Shown piece by piece: positions 8,101 to 18,100 of a DNA stretch of 64,000 nt. Origin of the DNA: Rhizobiaceae bacterium (lineage in GTDB: Bacteria > Pseudomonadota > Alphaproteobacteria > Rhizobiales > Rhizobiaceae); NCBI GenBank assembly GCA_019635755.1, contig JAHBYW010000009.1:1-64000 (forward strand), written 5' to 3'. Position 1 is the first letter of the stretch. Every line of letters starts with the position of its first letter. The notes beneath the pieces are model-generated. The model worked only from the letters and a program-made list of their open reading frames with translations, did no database searches and was not told the DNA's origin. Made by a program: the position numbers and the translations under genes.

Positions 8101-9062
8101 GCCGGCTCCACGCCGAAACTGTCGAGCGAATCGCGACCCCTTGGCCTGATGACCGCAACATGCAACTCGAACGTGCGACAGCTTGGCGCTTCGTGGCGTT
8201 CGCGGCGAGCGAGGATGCGGTGGCATCCCGCTCCCATGCCGAGACTGTCGACCGGATCGCAGCTCCCTGGCCAAATGACCGCGACATGCAGCTTGAACGT
8301 GCGATAGCTTGGCGCTTCGGCGCGTTCGAGGCCCAGGGGGATCTTGCAACATGCCGTTCGCATGCCGAGACCGTCGACCGGATCACGGCTCCCTGGCCAA
8401 ATGACCGCGACATGCAGTTCGAACGAGCACAGGCATGGCGCTCGGTCGCTATCGCGGCGATAGAGGATGCGGCGGGATGCCAGTCCTACGCCGAGAACGT
8501 CGACCGGATAGCGGCTCCCTGGCCAAATGACCGCGACATGCAGTTTGAGCGTGCGCAGGCTTGGCGCGCGGCAATTTTCGCGACGAAAGAGAATGCGGCG
8601 GTATGCCACTCCCTTGCGGAGACCACCGACCGCCTCGTCGCGCAATGGCCCGACGACCACGAGCTGCAGCGCGAACGAGCGCATGCCTGGCGCCTCGTCG
8701 TCTTTGCAACAAAGGAAGACCCTCGTGCGTGTCGCTCCCACGCCGAGACCGTCGACCGGATCTCAGCTCCCTGGCCTGAAGATCTAACTATGCAATATGA
8801 ACGGGCGCACGCGTGGCGCATTGTTGCGTATGCTAACCGGCGAGACCAAGACACATCGCGCGAGCATGCCGACACCGTCGCCAAGATCGTTGCCCGGTGG
8901 CCGAACAATGCCGAGATGCAGCGCGAATTAGACCTCGCAAGAGGTTATGCCGGTTTGTCCTCCGAAGCCTCCAGCTTCCAGCTTTCCGATGGACAAGGCG
9001 GCTCGATCAGCGTGACGTTTGGTACGCCGCCTGTCGGGCGATTTCCGGGGGACACAGGTTAG
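5166..9062 (+). CDS. Membrane-anchored STAND-like ATPase with 42-residue tandem repeats
   Basis: A 1298-residue protein. Residues ~21-40 and ~83-105 are transmembrane segments. A P-loop (GRSGSGKS) follows at ~195-203, and a Walker B-type strand (TILILDDPHLED) near 289-300, so the central region is an AAA/STAND-like NTPase; residues ~430-800 are helical. From about residue 816 the protein consists of eleven 42-residue repeats with the core A-E-T-V-D-R-I-A-A-P-W-P-N-D-R-D-M-Q followed by 'ERAxAWRxVAF'. Such repeats probably form an alpha-solenoid sensor. I chose TTG at 5166 because GGAGGAGGG precedes it; an upstream TTG at 5115 would add 17 residues. I do not recognise a named family; a role in sensing or defence is inference from architecture. 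Confidence 0.75.
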   Translation: MRARAQKPKTYDRRRRDRTLAIRLGLSIAIGVVLLLLAQNFEWLWQASRLREIVGPFDFRKSLVSWLERIWLVGDFIKNNPAVVARVGGGTLAFFAGAATAWLSLKSVSARLHERYFQAFDDRVLTAIGPAQPYDPLRGAAGTDAAKDVPLPFVLPSSGGRRAVWADLERLTGDGRTPRKAFEGPETAFGWSLLMGRSGSGKSRMAMEFARHLSLAATPPLPIGPRLASWWRVQALGKRCGDADAWEAGWLRPGSRNLGGGTYSEWVGRMGAGNSWLAQLAAWRPRRPTILILDDPHLEDTRKIVDTLHTSSGHFRHEVRLIVVNQTAPSEMRLAYQADEWRSFGSLNPHVPPITMPDEGRFDEADVRALRGHGVLPGKTFPLARDEHVRRFVQLTEGNPLLVEIALRRLRDGAELADLSRESLVAERVDRVLEALEQAGLGDLDHRQAIAAATLADGVGSRETITETYPLPTRQVEELKRVFPADALDLRTLLPAIKPDAIGDAFVRRVFSDLGPKARDALIATAWRASVRGTLRSALRLLRHDDDLGRALSLPPAGSGLDPVEVALAYAEAAFRFKVETGPEPIVDNPPATLLKAAVDLLAALEPTAAFTALERLVDLAAPRADGTAVRATYWESVLAAAMGSVGNEGTAPPRNTERLHQLVSAIWDRWQHLRGAGWNDPTTELLRGAVRRMVAALGLAESDRLDLLVHSGNVYARQRSYTLAGALAVVGDDFAPHARENADGIPDAATVSALVALAQLAARFSPDVTRGLADVFSVWTAKSDDRNVHRANAALAVSAAFSWLDRDTEQVIRLAELVDGAANSWPEDRDMQFERAQVWRFVAFAKQDAPTCRSHAETIDRIAAPWADDRDMQLERALAWRSVAFATNEDMAAHRSDAETVDRIAAPWPLNRNMQFARAQAWRSVAFSAKEDVAVCHHYAETVDRIAAPWPNDRDIQVERAVAWRSVAFAAKKDMAACRLHAETVERIATPWPDDRNMQLERATAWRFVAFAASEDAVASRSHAETVDRIAAPWPNDRDMQLERAIAWRFGAFEAQGDLATCRSHAETVDRITAPWPNDRDMQFERAQAWRSVAIAAIEDAAGCQSYAENVDRIAAPWPNDRDMQFERAQAWRAAIFATKENAAVCHSLAETTDRLVAQWPDDHELQRERAHAWRLVVFATKEDPRACRSHAETVDRISAPWPEDLTMQYERAHAWRIVAYANRRDQDTSREHADTVAKIVARWPNNAEMQRELDLARGYAGLSSEASSFQLSDGQGGSISVTFGTPPVGRFPGDTG
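7611..8945 (+). repeat. 126-bp coding tandem repeat (11 units)
   Basis: Units start at 7611 (123 bp), then exactly every 126 bp at 7734, 7860, 7986, 8112, 8238, 8364, 8490, 8616, 8742 and 8868 (last unit partial). Each encodes 42 residues with conserved W, R and A positions (APWPNDRDMQ, ERAxAWR). Units 6, 7 and 8 share an identical 30-nt block at 8262-8291, 8388-8417 and 8514-8543, pointing to recent duplication or gene conversion in the centre of the array, with older, more divergent units at both ends. Confidence 0.95.
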
Positions 9063-9186
9063 GACGGCGTCCTCCGGTCCGGGAACGGGTGGCCGGCGCC
9101 ACGCCGCAATAGCGCTGGCAGCAGCCGTCTTGACCTGCTCACTGCCCTATTACATCGTGTGATGTCGGCGACGTGGAGGAGCGGGC

Positions 9187-11004
9187 ATGGCAAGGTATCA
9201 ACTGGCTGCGACGGCTGCGACCATCCTGTTGTCTGCGTCAACCGTCGCTTTCGCCCAGCACGCCAGCCCCACCAAAGCCGAGGCGGAAGCCTTTGTCGCG
9301 GCGGCGGAGGCAGCACTTCTGGCGGATTCGGTGCGGATGAACCGGATCCTGTGGGTCAACGAGACATTCCTGACCGACGACACGGACGCTCTGGCCAGCG
9401 AATTCGGCGCGGAATCGACGACGCTCGGCGTCCGCTTCGCGCTCGAGGCGGCGAAGTATCTGGGCGTCGAGGGCCTGTCCGACGACACGCTGCGCAAGCT
9501 GAACGTCATGCGTTCCAGCGTGCTGCTGCCGGCGCCGGTGCGCGCGGGCGCGGCGCAGGAACTGTCCGCGATCACCACGCGGCTCACCTCGGCCTATGGC
9601 AAGGGCACGGGCACACTCGACGGCCAGACGCTGGATGGCGACGCCATCGAGGAGGCGATGGGCACCGAGGGCGATCCGGACCGTCTGAAGGAGATGTGGG
9701 CGAGCTGGCACGACACGGTCGGCGCGCCGATGAAGGCGGACTACCAGCGCATGGTCGAGATCGCCAACGAAGGCGCCGTCGAACTCGGCTATGCCGATGT
9801 CGGTGCCATGTGGCGCTCGGTCTACGACATGACGCCGGAGGAATTCTCGGCGCTCAACGAGAAGCTGTGGCTTGAGATCAAGCCGCTCTATGACGACCTC
9901 CACTGCTACGTGCGGGGCAAGCTGAACCAGACCTACGGCGATTCCGTGCAGCCGGCGTCGGGCCCGATCCGCGCCGATCTGCTCGGGAACCTCTGGGCCC
10001 AGGACTGGACCAACATCTACGACATGGTCGCGCCGGAGGACGTCGGCGACATCGGATACGACGTCACCGACCTGCTGACCGAAGCCGGCTATGACGGGCG
10101 ACAGTTGGTCGAGACGGCGGAGGCGTTCTTCGTCTCGCTCGGCTTCCCGGAACTGCCGGAAACGTTCTGGGAACGCTCGATGCTGGAGGCGCCGACCGAC
10201 CACGACGCGCTCTGCTACGCCTCGGCCTGGGACATCGACAACGCCGAGGACGTGCGCCTGAAGATGTGCGTCAGCGTCAACGCGGTCGACTTCAAGACGG
10301 TCCACCACGAGCTCGGGCACAACTACTACTACCTCGCCTACAAGGATCAGCCCTACCTCTTCATGGAGGGCGGCAATGACGGCTTCCACGAGGCGATCGG
10401 CGACATGCTGGCGCTGTCGATGACGCCCGAATACCTCGTGCAGATCGGCCTGCTGGACGCCGCCAAGGTGCCGAGCGCCGACAAGGACATCGGCCTTCTG
10501 CTGAGGGAGGCGCTCGACCGCGTGGCCTTCATGCCGTTCGGCCTGCTGGTCGACAAATGGCGCTGGGGCACCTTCGACGGCTCGATCCAGCCGGCCGACT
10601 ACAACACCGCCTGGACGAAGATGCGGCTCGACTACCAGGGCATCGTCCCACCGGTGGAGCGCGGCCCGGACGCCTTCGATCCCGGCGGCAAGTACCACAT
10701 TCCGGGCGTGACGCCCTATGCGCGCTACCTGCTGGCCAACGTTCTGATGTTCCAGTTCTACGAAGCCGCCTGCAGCCAGGCCGGCTGGACCGGGCCGCTG
10801 CATCGCTGCTCGTTCTACGGCAACAAGGACGTCGGGGCGAAATTCCGGGCGATGCTCGCCATGGGCGCCTCGAGGCCGTGGCCGGACGCGCTGGAGGCCT
10901 TCACCGGCGAGCGCGAGATGTCGGGCAAGTCGATGCTCGCCTATTTCGCGCCCCTGCACGGCTGGCTGAAGGAGCAGAGCGCGGGCAAATCCTGCGGGTG
11001 GTAG
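9187..11004 (+). CDS. M2-family peptidyl-dipeptidase (ACE-like)
   Basis: A 605-residue zinc metallopeptidase of family M2, the family of angiotensin-converting enzyme, which removes C-terminal dipeptides. The zinc site H374-E-L-G-H378 is followed by 'GFHEAIGDM', supplying the third ligand (Glu) about 25 residues later. The N-terminus is a signal peptide (MARYQLAATAATILLSASTV, cleavage near AFA-QHA), so the enzyme is periplasmic or secreted. GGAGGAG lies upstream of the ATG at 9187. It is a single-domain bacterial ACE homologue of normal length. Function is probably peptide scavenging; it follows the repeat ATPase by 124 bp but no functional link is evident. Confidence 0.93.
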   Translation: MARYQLAATAATILLSASTVAFAQHASPTKAEAEAFVAAAEAALLADSVRMNRILWVNETFLTDDTDALASEFGAESTTLGVRFALEAAKYLGVEGLSDDTLRKLNVMRSSVLLPAPVRAGAAQELSAITTRLTSAYGKGTGTLDGQTLDGDAIEEAMGTEGDPDRLKEMWASWHDTVGAPMKADYQRMVEIANEGAVELGYADVGAMWRSVYDMTPEEFSALNEKLWLEIKPLYDDLHCYVRGKLNQTYGDSVQPASGPIRADLLGNLWAQDWTNIYDMVAPEDVGDIGYDVTDLLTEAGYDGRQLVETAEAFFVSLGFPELPETFWERSMLEAPTDHDALCYASAWDIDNAEDVRLKMCVSVNAVDFKTVHHELGHNYYYLAYKDQPYLFMEGGNDGFHEAIGDMLALSMTPEYLVQIGLLDAAKVPSADKDIGLLLREALDRVAFMPFGLLVDKWRWGTFDGSIQPADYNTAWTKMRLDYQGIVPPVERGPDAFDPGGKYHIPGVTPYARYLLANVLMFQFYEAACSQAGWTGPLHRCSFYGNKDVGAKFRAMLAMGASRPWPDALEAFTGEREMSGKSMLAYFAPLHGWLKEQSAGKSCGW

Positions 11005-11024
11005 ACCGCCGCGATGGCGCACCC

Positions 11025-11150
11025 TCTCGCCTCGTGGAGAAGGCCGCGAATGGCGAGCCGTTCATCATCGTCAAGGCGGGCAAGCCGATGGTGAAGGTGA
11101 TACCGCTGTAGCAGGAAGCGAAGCCGAATCCGCAACGGCTGGGATTGACT
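11025..11150 (+). pseudogene. Remnant of a Phd/YefM-type antitoxin
   Basis: The frame ending in TAG at 11109-11111 encodes 'SRLVEKAANGEPFIIVKAGK' followed by 'PMVKVIPL', which is the core of Phd/YefM antitoxins. In the same frame beyond the stop, 'EAKPNPQRLGL' matches the usual post-core tail (PxPRRLGF). The N-terminal DNA-binding part is missing, since M2 peptidase coding sequence ends only 20 bases earlier, and no VapC/Doc toxin follows. It is therefore a doubly broken relic, truncated at the 5' end and interrupted by an in-frame stop. Confidence 0.6.
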
Positions 11151-11224
11151 CCACGATTGCGCGGACGTTGCAGCGGTCCGTGTCGTGTGATGACACAGGC
11201 CGGAGGACGTCCGTCCTCTCCGGC

Positions 11225-13966
<2,742 letters not shown>

Positions 13967-14040
13967 CGAGTGGTCCTTTCAATTCCATGTGAACCGGCAT
14001 GGGGCCGGTGAACCCGCCAGTCGGTAGGGCAGATTCATAC

Positions 14041-14070
14041 AAAAAAGCGTCCGGAAACGGTTCTGGACGC
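14041..14070 (-). terminator. Terminator-like hairpin in the secA leader
   Basis: Read on the minus strand, GCGTCC and GGACGC enclose an inner partial pair (GAAC/GTTTC) and are followed directly by six T residues (14046-14041). This is a good intrinsic-terminator shape. It sits about 75 bases before the secA start, in the direction of secA transcription, with no minus-strand gene upstream that would need it. A second short hairpin (ACCGGC/GCCGGT) lies at about 13993-14009. Confidence 0.5.
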
Positions 14071-14200
14071 CAAGCCGAAGGACAGATAAGAGGGGCACCT
14101 AGCGATGTCAACGCTAGGCCATCGCACCATTTCGGGGGCAATTCCGCGGGATTCCGGCGGTTTGCCGACCCCTTCCTCCGACAGGCTTCCGGGAGTTTCC

Positions 14201-15079
14201 ATGACGGTATCGTTTCGCAGCCTCTGGCTGGTCCGCATCGGGCTGGCGCTCGGCCTCACGGCCGCCGGCCTCTTGCCGGCGGCGGCTCAGGAGGCCGCGT
14301 CCGTCGACCCCGCCGCGGTCGTCGCGACGATCAACGGCGAGGTCGTGACCGAGGCGGACCTGGCGCTCGCCATCTCCGACCTCGGCGCCCAGTTCGCACA
14401 GCTGCCGCCCGACCAGCAGCGCGCCGCGGCGCTGTCCGCGATCATCGAGATTCGCGTGCTGGCTATGAAGGGCGAGAGCGACGGCATCGACAAGGACGCC
14501 GAATTCCAGCGCCGCATGACTTTCCTCAAGAACCGCGCGCTCCATGCCGCCGTCGTCGAGAAATATGTCGACGAGGCGATCACCGACGAGGAGATCCGCG
14601 CCCGCTACGACCAGGAGATCGCCGCTGCGCCGCCCGTCAACGAGGTGCATGCGCGCCACATCCTGGTCGGCACGCAGGAAGAGGCCGTCGCCGTCATCGC
14701 GCGGCTCGACGCCGGCGAGAAGTTCGAGGACCTCGCCAACGAGCTGACCACCGACCCGAGCGGAAAGACCTCCGGCGGCGACCTCGGCTGGTTCGGCCCC
14801 GGCCAGATGGTGCCGGAGTTCGAGAAGGCCGCACTGGCACTCGAAGTGGGCGCCTACACCAAGGAGCCGGTGCAGACGCAGTTCGGCTGGCACGTCATCA
14901 AGGTCGAGGACAAGCGCGTCCGCCAGCCGCCCGCATACGATCAGGTCAAGGATCAGGTGCGCCAGATCCTGGTCCGCGAGAAGTACTTCGCGCTGGTCAA
15001 GGAACTGCGCGGTGCCGCCACCGTGGACATCGCCAATCCCGACCTGAAGAAGGCCGTCGAAGGCATCGACAACCAGTAA
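14201..15079 (+). CDS. Periplasmic parvulin-type peptidyl-prolyl isomerase
   Basis: A 292-residue SurA/PrsA-like chaperone. Residues 1-27 form a signal peptide ending near LLPAAAQ-EA. A helical chaperone domain follows ('VDPAAVVATINGEVVTEADL', typical of SurA_N). The rotamase domain starts near 'EVHARHILVG' and contains the 'GGDLGWFGPGQMVPEFE' and 'QFGWHVIKVED' segments of active parvulins. It would assist folding of secreted or outer-membrane proteins. I chose the ATG at 14201 because GGGAG precedes it and it gives a proper signal peptide. It is divergent from secA. In many rhizobia argJ follows this gene; here it is followed tail-to-tail by the WD40 ATPase instead. Confidence 0.9.
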   Translation: MTVSFRSLWLVRIGLALGLTAAGLLPAAAQEAASVDPAAVVATINGEVVTEADLALAISDLGAQFAQLPPDQQRAAALSAIIEIRVLAMKGESDGIDKDAEFQRRMTFLKNRALHAAVVEKYVDEAITDEEIRARYDQEIAAAPPVNEVHARHILVGTQEEAVAVIARLDAGEKFEDLANELTTDPSGKTSGGDLGWFGPGQMVPEFEKAALALEVGAYTKEPVQTQFGWHVIKVEDKRVRQPPAYDQVKDQVRQILVREKYFALVKELRGAATVDIANPDLKKAVEGIDNQ

Positions 15080-15089
15080 GGCGTGCAGA

Positions 15090-15110
15090 GCCGGCGGCTC
15101 AGCCGCCGGC
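15090..15110. terminator. Bidirectional hairpin between convergent genes
   Basis: A perfect 9-bp stem GCCGGCGGC/GCCGCCGGC with loop TCA lies in the 45-base gap between the convergent isomerase and WD40-ATPase genes. Position and symmetry suit a shared transcription end, although no T-run follows on either strand. Confidence 0.5.
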
Positions 15111-15124
15111 GAACCCCGCCCGTA

Positions 15125-18100
15125 TCACTGCAGCCGGGCGGGATCGACCGCGATCGGCGGGCTGGCGCCGCAGATCGGCAGGAGCTCGCCCAGCCGGTAC
15201 CGCGCCTGGATGTCGGCCAGCGCCGTGTCCGGGCCGAGCCGTTCGCAGGCCACGGCGAAGGCATCGCCCTGCTCCAAGCGCGAGATGTCGACGATCTGCA
15301 GCGTTCCGTCCGAATAGCCGAGCGCCAGGTGCTTGCTGTCCTCGGAGAAGGCGGCGGAGCGCAGGATGCCGTCGCGCGTCAGCGCCCGGCCCGCGTTGGA
15401 CAGCCGAGCCCAGGTCGCGCCATCATGGAGCGACGCCAGTCCGTCGGTGCCGGCGACGAAGCGATCGCCGCTGGGCGAATACGCGACATTGAAGTAGCCG
15501 CTTCCGGTGCCGACCTCGTAGTCCTGATAGCGCGTGCCGACCGTCTGGACCCGGTTGCTGGTCCGCAGATCCCACACCTCGACGCCGTCCTGCCGCGTGG
15601 CGAGGAGAACGAAGTTACCGTCGGGGCTGAACTCGGCGAAAGTGGGCGCCAGCGTCTGCACGCGAATGTCGTTGACCCAGGCCCTGGCGGCGAAGTCCCA
15701 GACGAGAAGCCGCGACGGTGATGCAGCCGCGACGACCAGCCGGCCGCCGTCCCGCGACACGCCGACCGAGACCACGTTCTTCACCGGTCCCGGAACGTCG
15801 GCAATGACATCCCCGGTCTTGGCGTCCCACAGACGGAACTCTCCGATATTCTTGCGGCCGGCGAGGAACCGGCCGTCGGCGGAAAAGCGCGGCGAGAAAT
15901 TGGAGCCGAGATCGACCGGCCGCACCTGGCCCGTGTCCAGGGGGCGCGTTGTGCCGGTCGCGACGTCGAGGAGCGACATGCGAGAGTTGCGCGCGACCAG
16001 CGCCGCATGCGTGCCGCCGGGCGAAAGGGCGATCGTCGCGAGCGTCTCTCCGGAGACCCACGCGTCAGCCATCGCCGCCCCGCTCGACAGGTCAACGCGG
16101 CCGATCCTGCCGTCGGCGGGCGAGGCGGTGAAGGCGGTTCGTCCGTCGGCGGACATCGCGACGGACGAGACTTCTCCCGAATGCATCGTCAGGTAGGCGA
16201 CGGTGGCCGGGACGAAGGCGCGCAGTTCGGGCTGGTCGTCGCCCGGAATCGCGATCAACGCCTCCGCCGGCTCGAACAGGCCGATCGCCGTCCCCAGCGT
16301 GCCGTCCCACAAGCGGGCAGTCCCGTCCGTGGACGCCGTCAGGGCAAGCCTGCCATCGACGGCGAACCGGGCCGCGGTCACGGTGCCATAGCTGTCCAGT
16401 TTGGCGGCGGGCGTGCCGGCCGCGACGTTCCAGATCGTCGTCGTGCTGCCTGAACTGGCGAGCAGGCGGGCGCCGTCGGGAGAGAACTCCACCTTGTCGC
16501 CCCCGTAGTAATACGCATCCGTCTGGAACTTGCCGGTGTCGGCCCAATTCTCGGTATCATAGACCGACAGGCCGCTGGTCGTGGCCAGCGCGAGCAGCTT
16601 CGCGTCGGGCGAGAAACTGCCGGCATTGACGACGCCGTTGGCGGTGAAGTTCGTCACCACGGTGTCGCTCGGGATATCCCACACGGCGACGCGGTAGCCG
16701 TAGCTGCCGGCGAGCGCGAGCGTGGTGCCGTCAGGCGAGATCGCGAGCCATCGGATCGGCTCGCTGAGCGCCGTGGTCGTCGCCACCAGATCCGCCCGCG
16801 GCGCAGCGGCGTCGATTTTCCATACCTTGCCCACACCCGGCCAGTTGCCCGCCGCGAGATAGCGTCCGTCCGCGGAGAATTTTACCGACATTACCGCGTC
16901 GGTGTCCGAGAGGCTGAGCAGGGGGGCGCCCGTCGCCATGTCCCAGAGCCGCAGCGTGCCGTCCATCGCCGACGTTGCCAGCAGCTTCCCGTCGGGAGAG
17001 CGGTCCACCGCCGTCACCGCGTTGGTGTGCCCCGAGAGTTCGACGGAGGTCCCGGTCTCGATGTCCCACAGGCGGGGCGTGTAGTCGTCCTGGTAGTAGA
17101 CGGACATGTGGTAGCCGGCGACGGTGACGATGTGCTTGCCGTCGTCGGAGAAGACGATGTCGGTGACCGGCGTCGTATGCCCGGCGAGAACCCGCAGCTC
17201 CCTGCCGCTCTCGGCGTCCCAGATCCGGACGGTGTTGTCCCACAGCGCCAGCGCGAGGCGCTTGCCGTCCGGCGACAGCGCGGCGGTATAGAGCCCGTAG
17301 TCGGCGCGCGGGAACATCACCTTGGCGCGAAAGTCCGGCAGCGCCAGCGAAAGCGCCTCCGTGCTGGAGACGAGTTGCGGCCCTTCCATGTCGCCGGCAC
17401 GAGGCCAGGAGGCAAGCGCCAGTTTGAGCGAGTCGGCCGAGCGTGTCTGGCTGAGTTCGAGCTGGGACAGGCTGGCCAGTGCGCGGCTCTGGTTCGTGTT
17501 GGCGATGCGCTTCTGCTCTTCCGCCTGCCGCGCCGCGTCGAGCGCTGCCTGTTCCTGCTGCTCGGCGCGCGTCTGTGCCTCCTGGGCGTCCTCGGCGTTC
17601 TGCTCGGCGATGGCGCGCTGCTCCTCGGCTTCGAGCTTGGCCTTCTCCGCCTCCAGCGCCGCCCTCTCGGCGGCGACGCGCGCGCCATCGGCATCGGCCT
17701 TGGCGGCGAGCGCCTGGCGTGCCTGGTAGAAGCCGTAGACGGCCGTCGCCGCCGAGAACACCGCGAGGACGAAGTAGATCGCCGATCGCCGCCTCAGGCT
17801 GGTGCGCTGCTTTTCGGCTCGGACGCGCTCGCGTTCCGCGGCCGCCTCCTCTGCCCGGCGGCTCTCCTCGAGAAACGCCGAGACCCGGTCGTAGCGGCCG
17901 CCGTGGCCGGCCGCCCAGGCGGCATTCGGCTTCTCCCGATCCCACCAGTCGGCAAGGTTGGCGAGCGTCAGTCCTCCGAGCAGGCTTTCCTGGCCCTTGG
18001 CGTGGCGGTCCTCGGCTTCGACGAGGCGCAGCCAGCGCGCGCCGAACTCGGACTCCTCCGCGAACCAGGCGGACAGCGACCGCCACTGCCGGATCAGGCT

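Noticed and set aside
7800-8741. Minus-strand open frame with internal repetition
   Set aside because: Its periodicity is copied from the plus-strand 42-residue repeats; it has no independent start signal.
7611-8945. CRISPR-like array
   Set aside because: Period is 126 bp, units are coding and diverge gradually; there are no short identical repeats separated by unique spacers.
14041-14141. SecM-like leader peptide upstream of secA
   Set aside because: A minus-strand open frame exists there, but it runs on into secA in another frame and has no signal sequence followed by an arrest-like motif.
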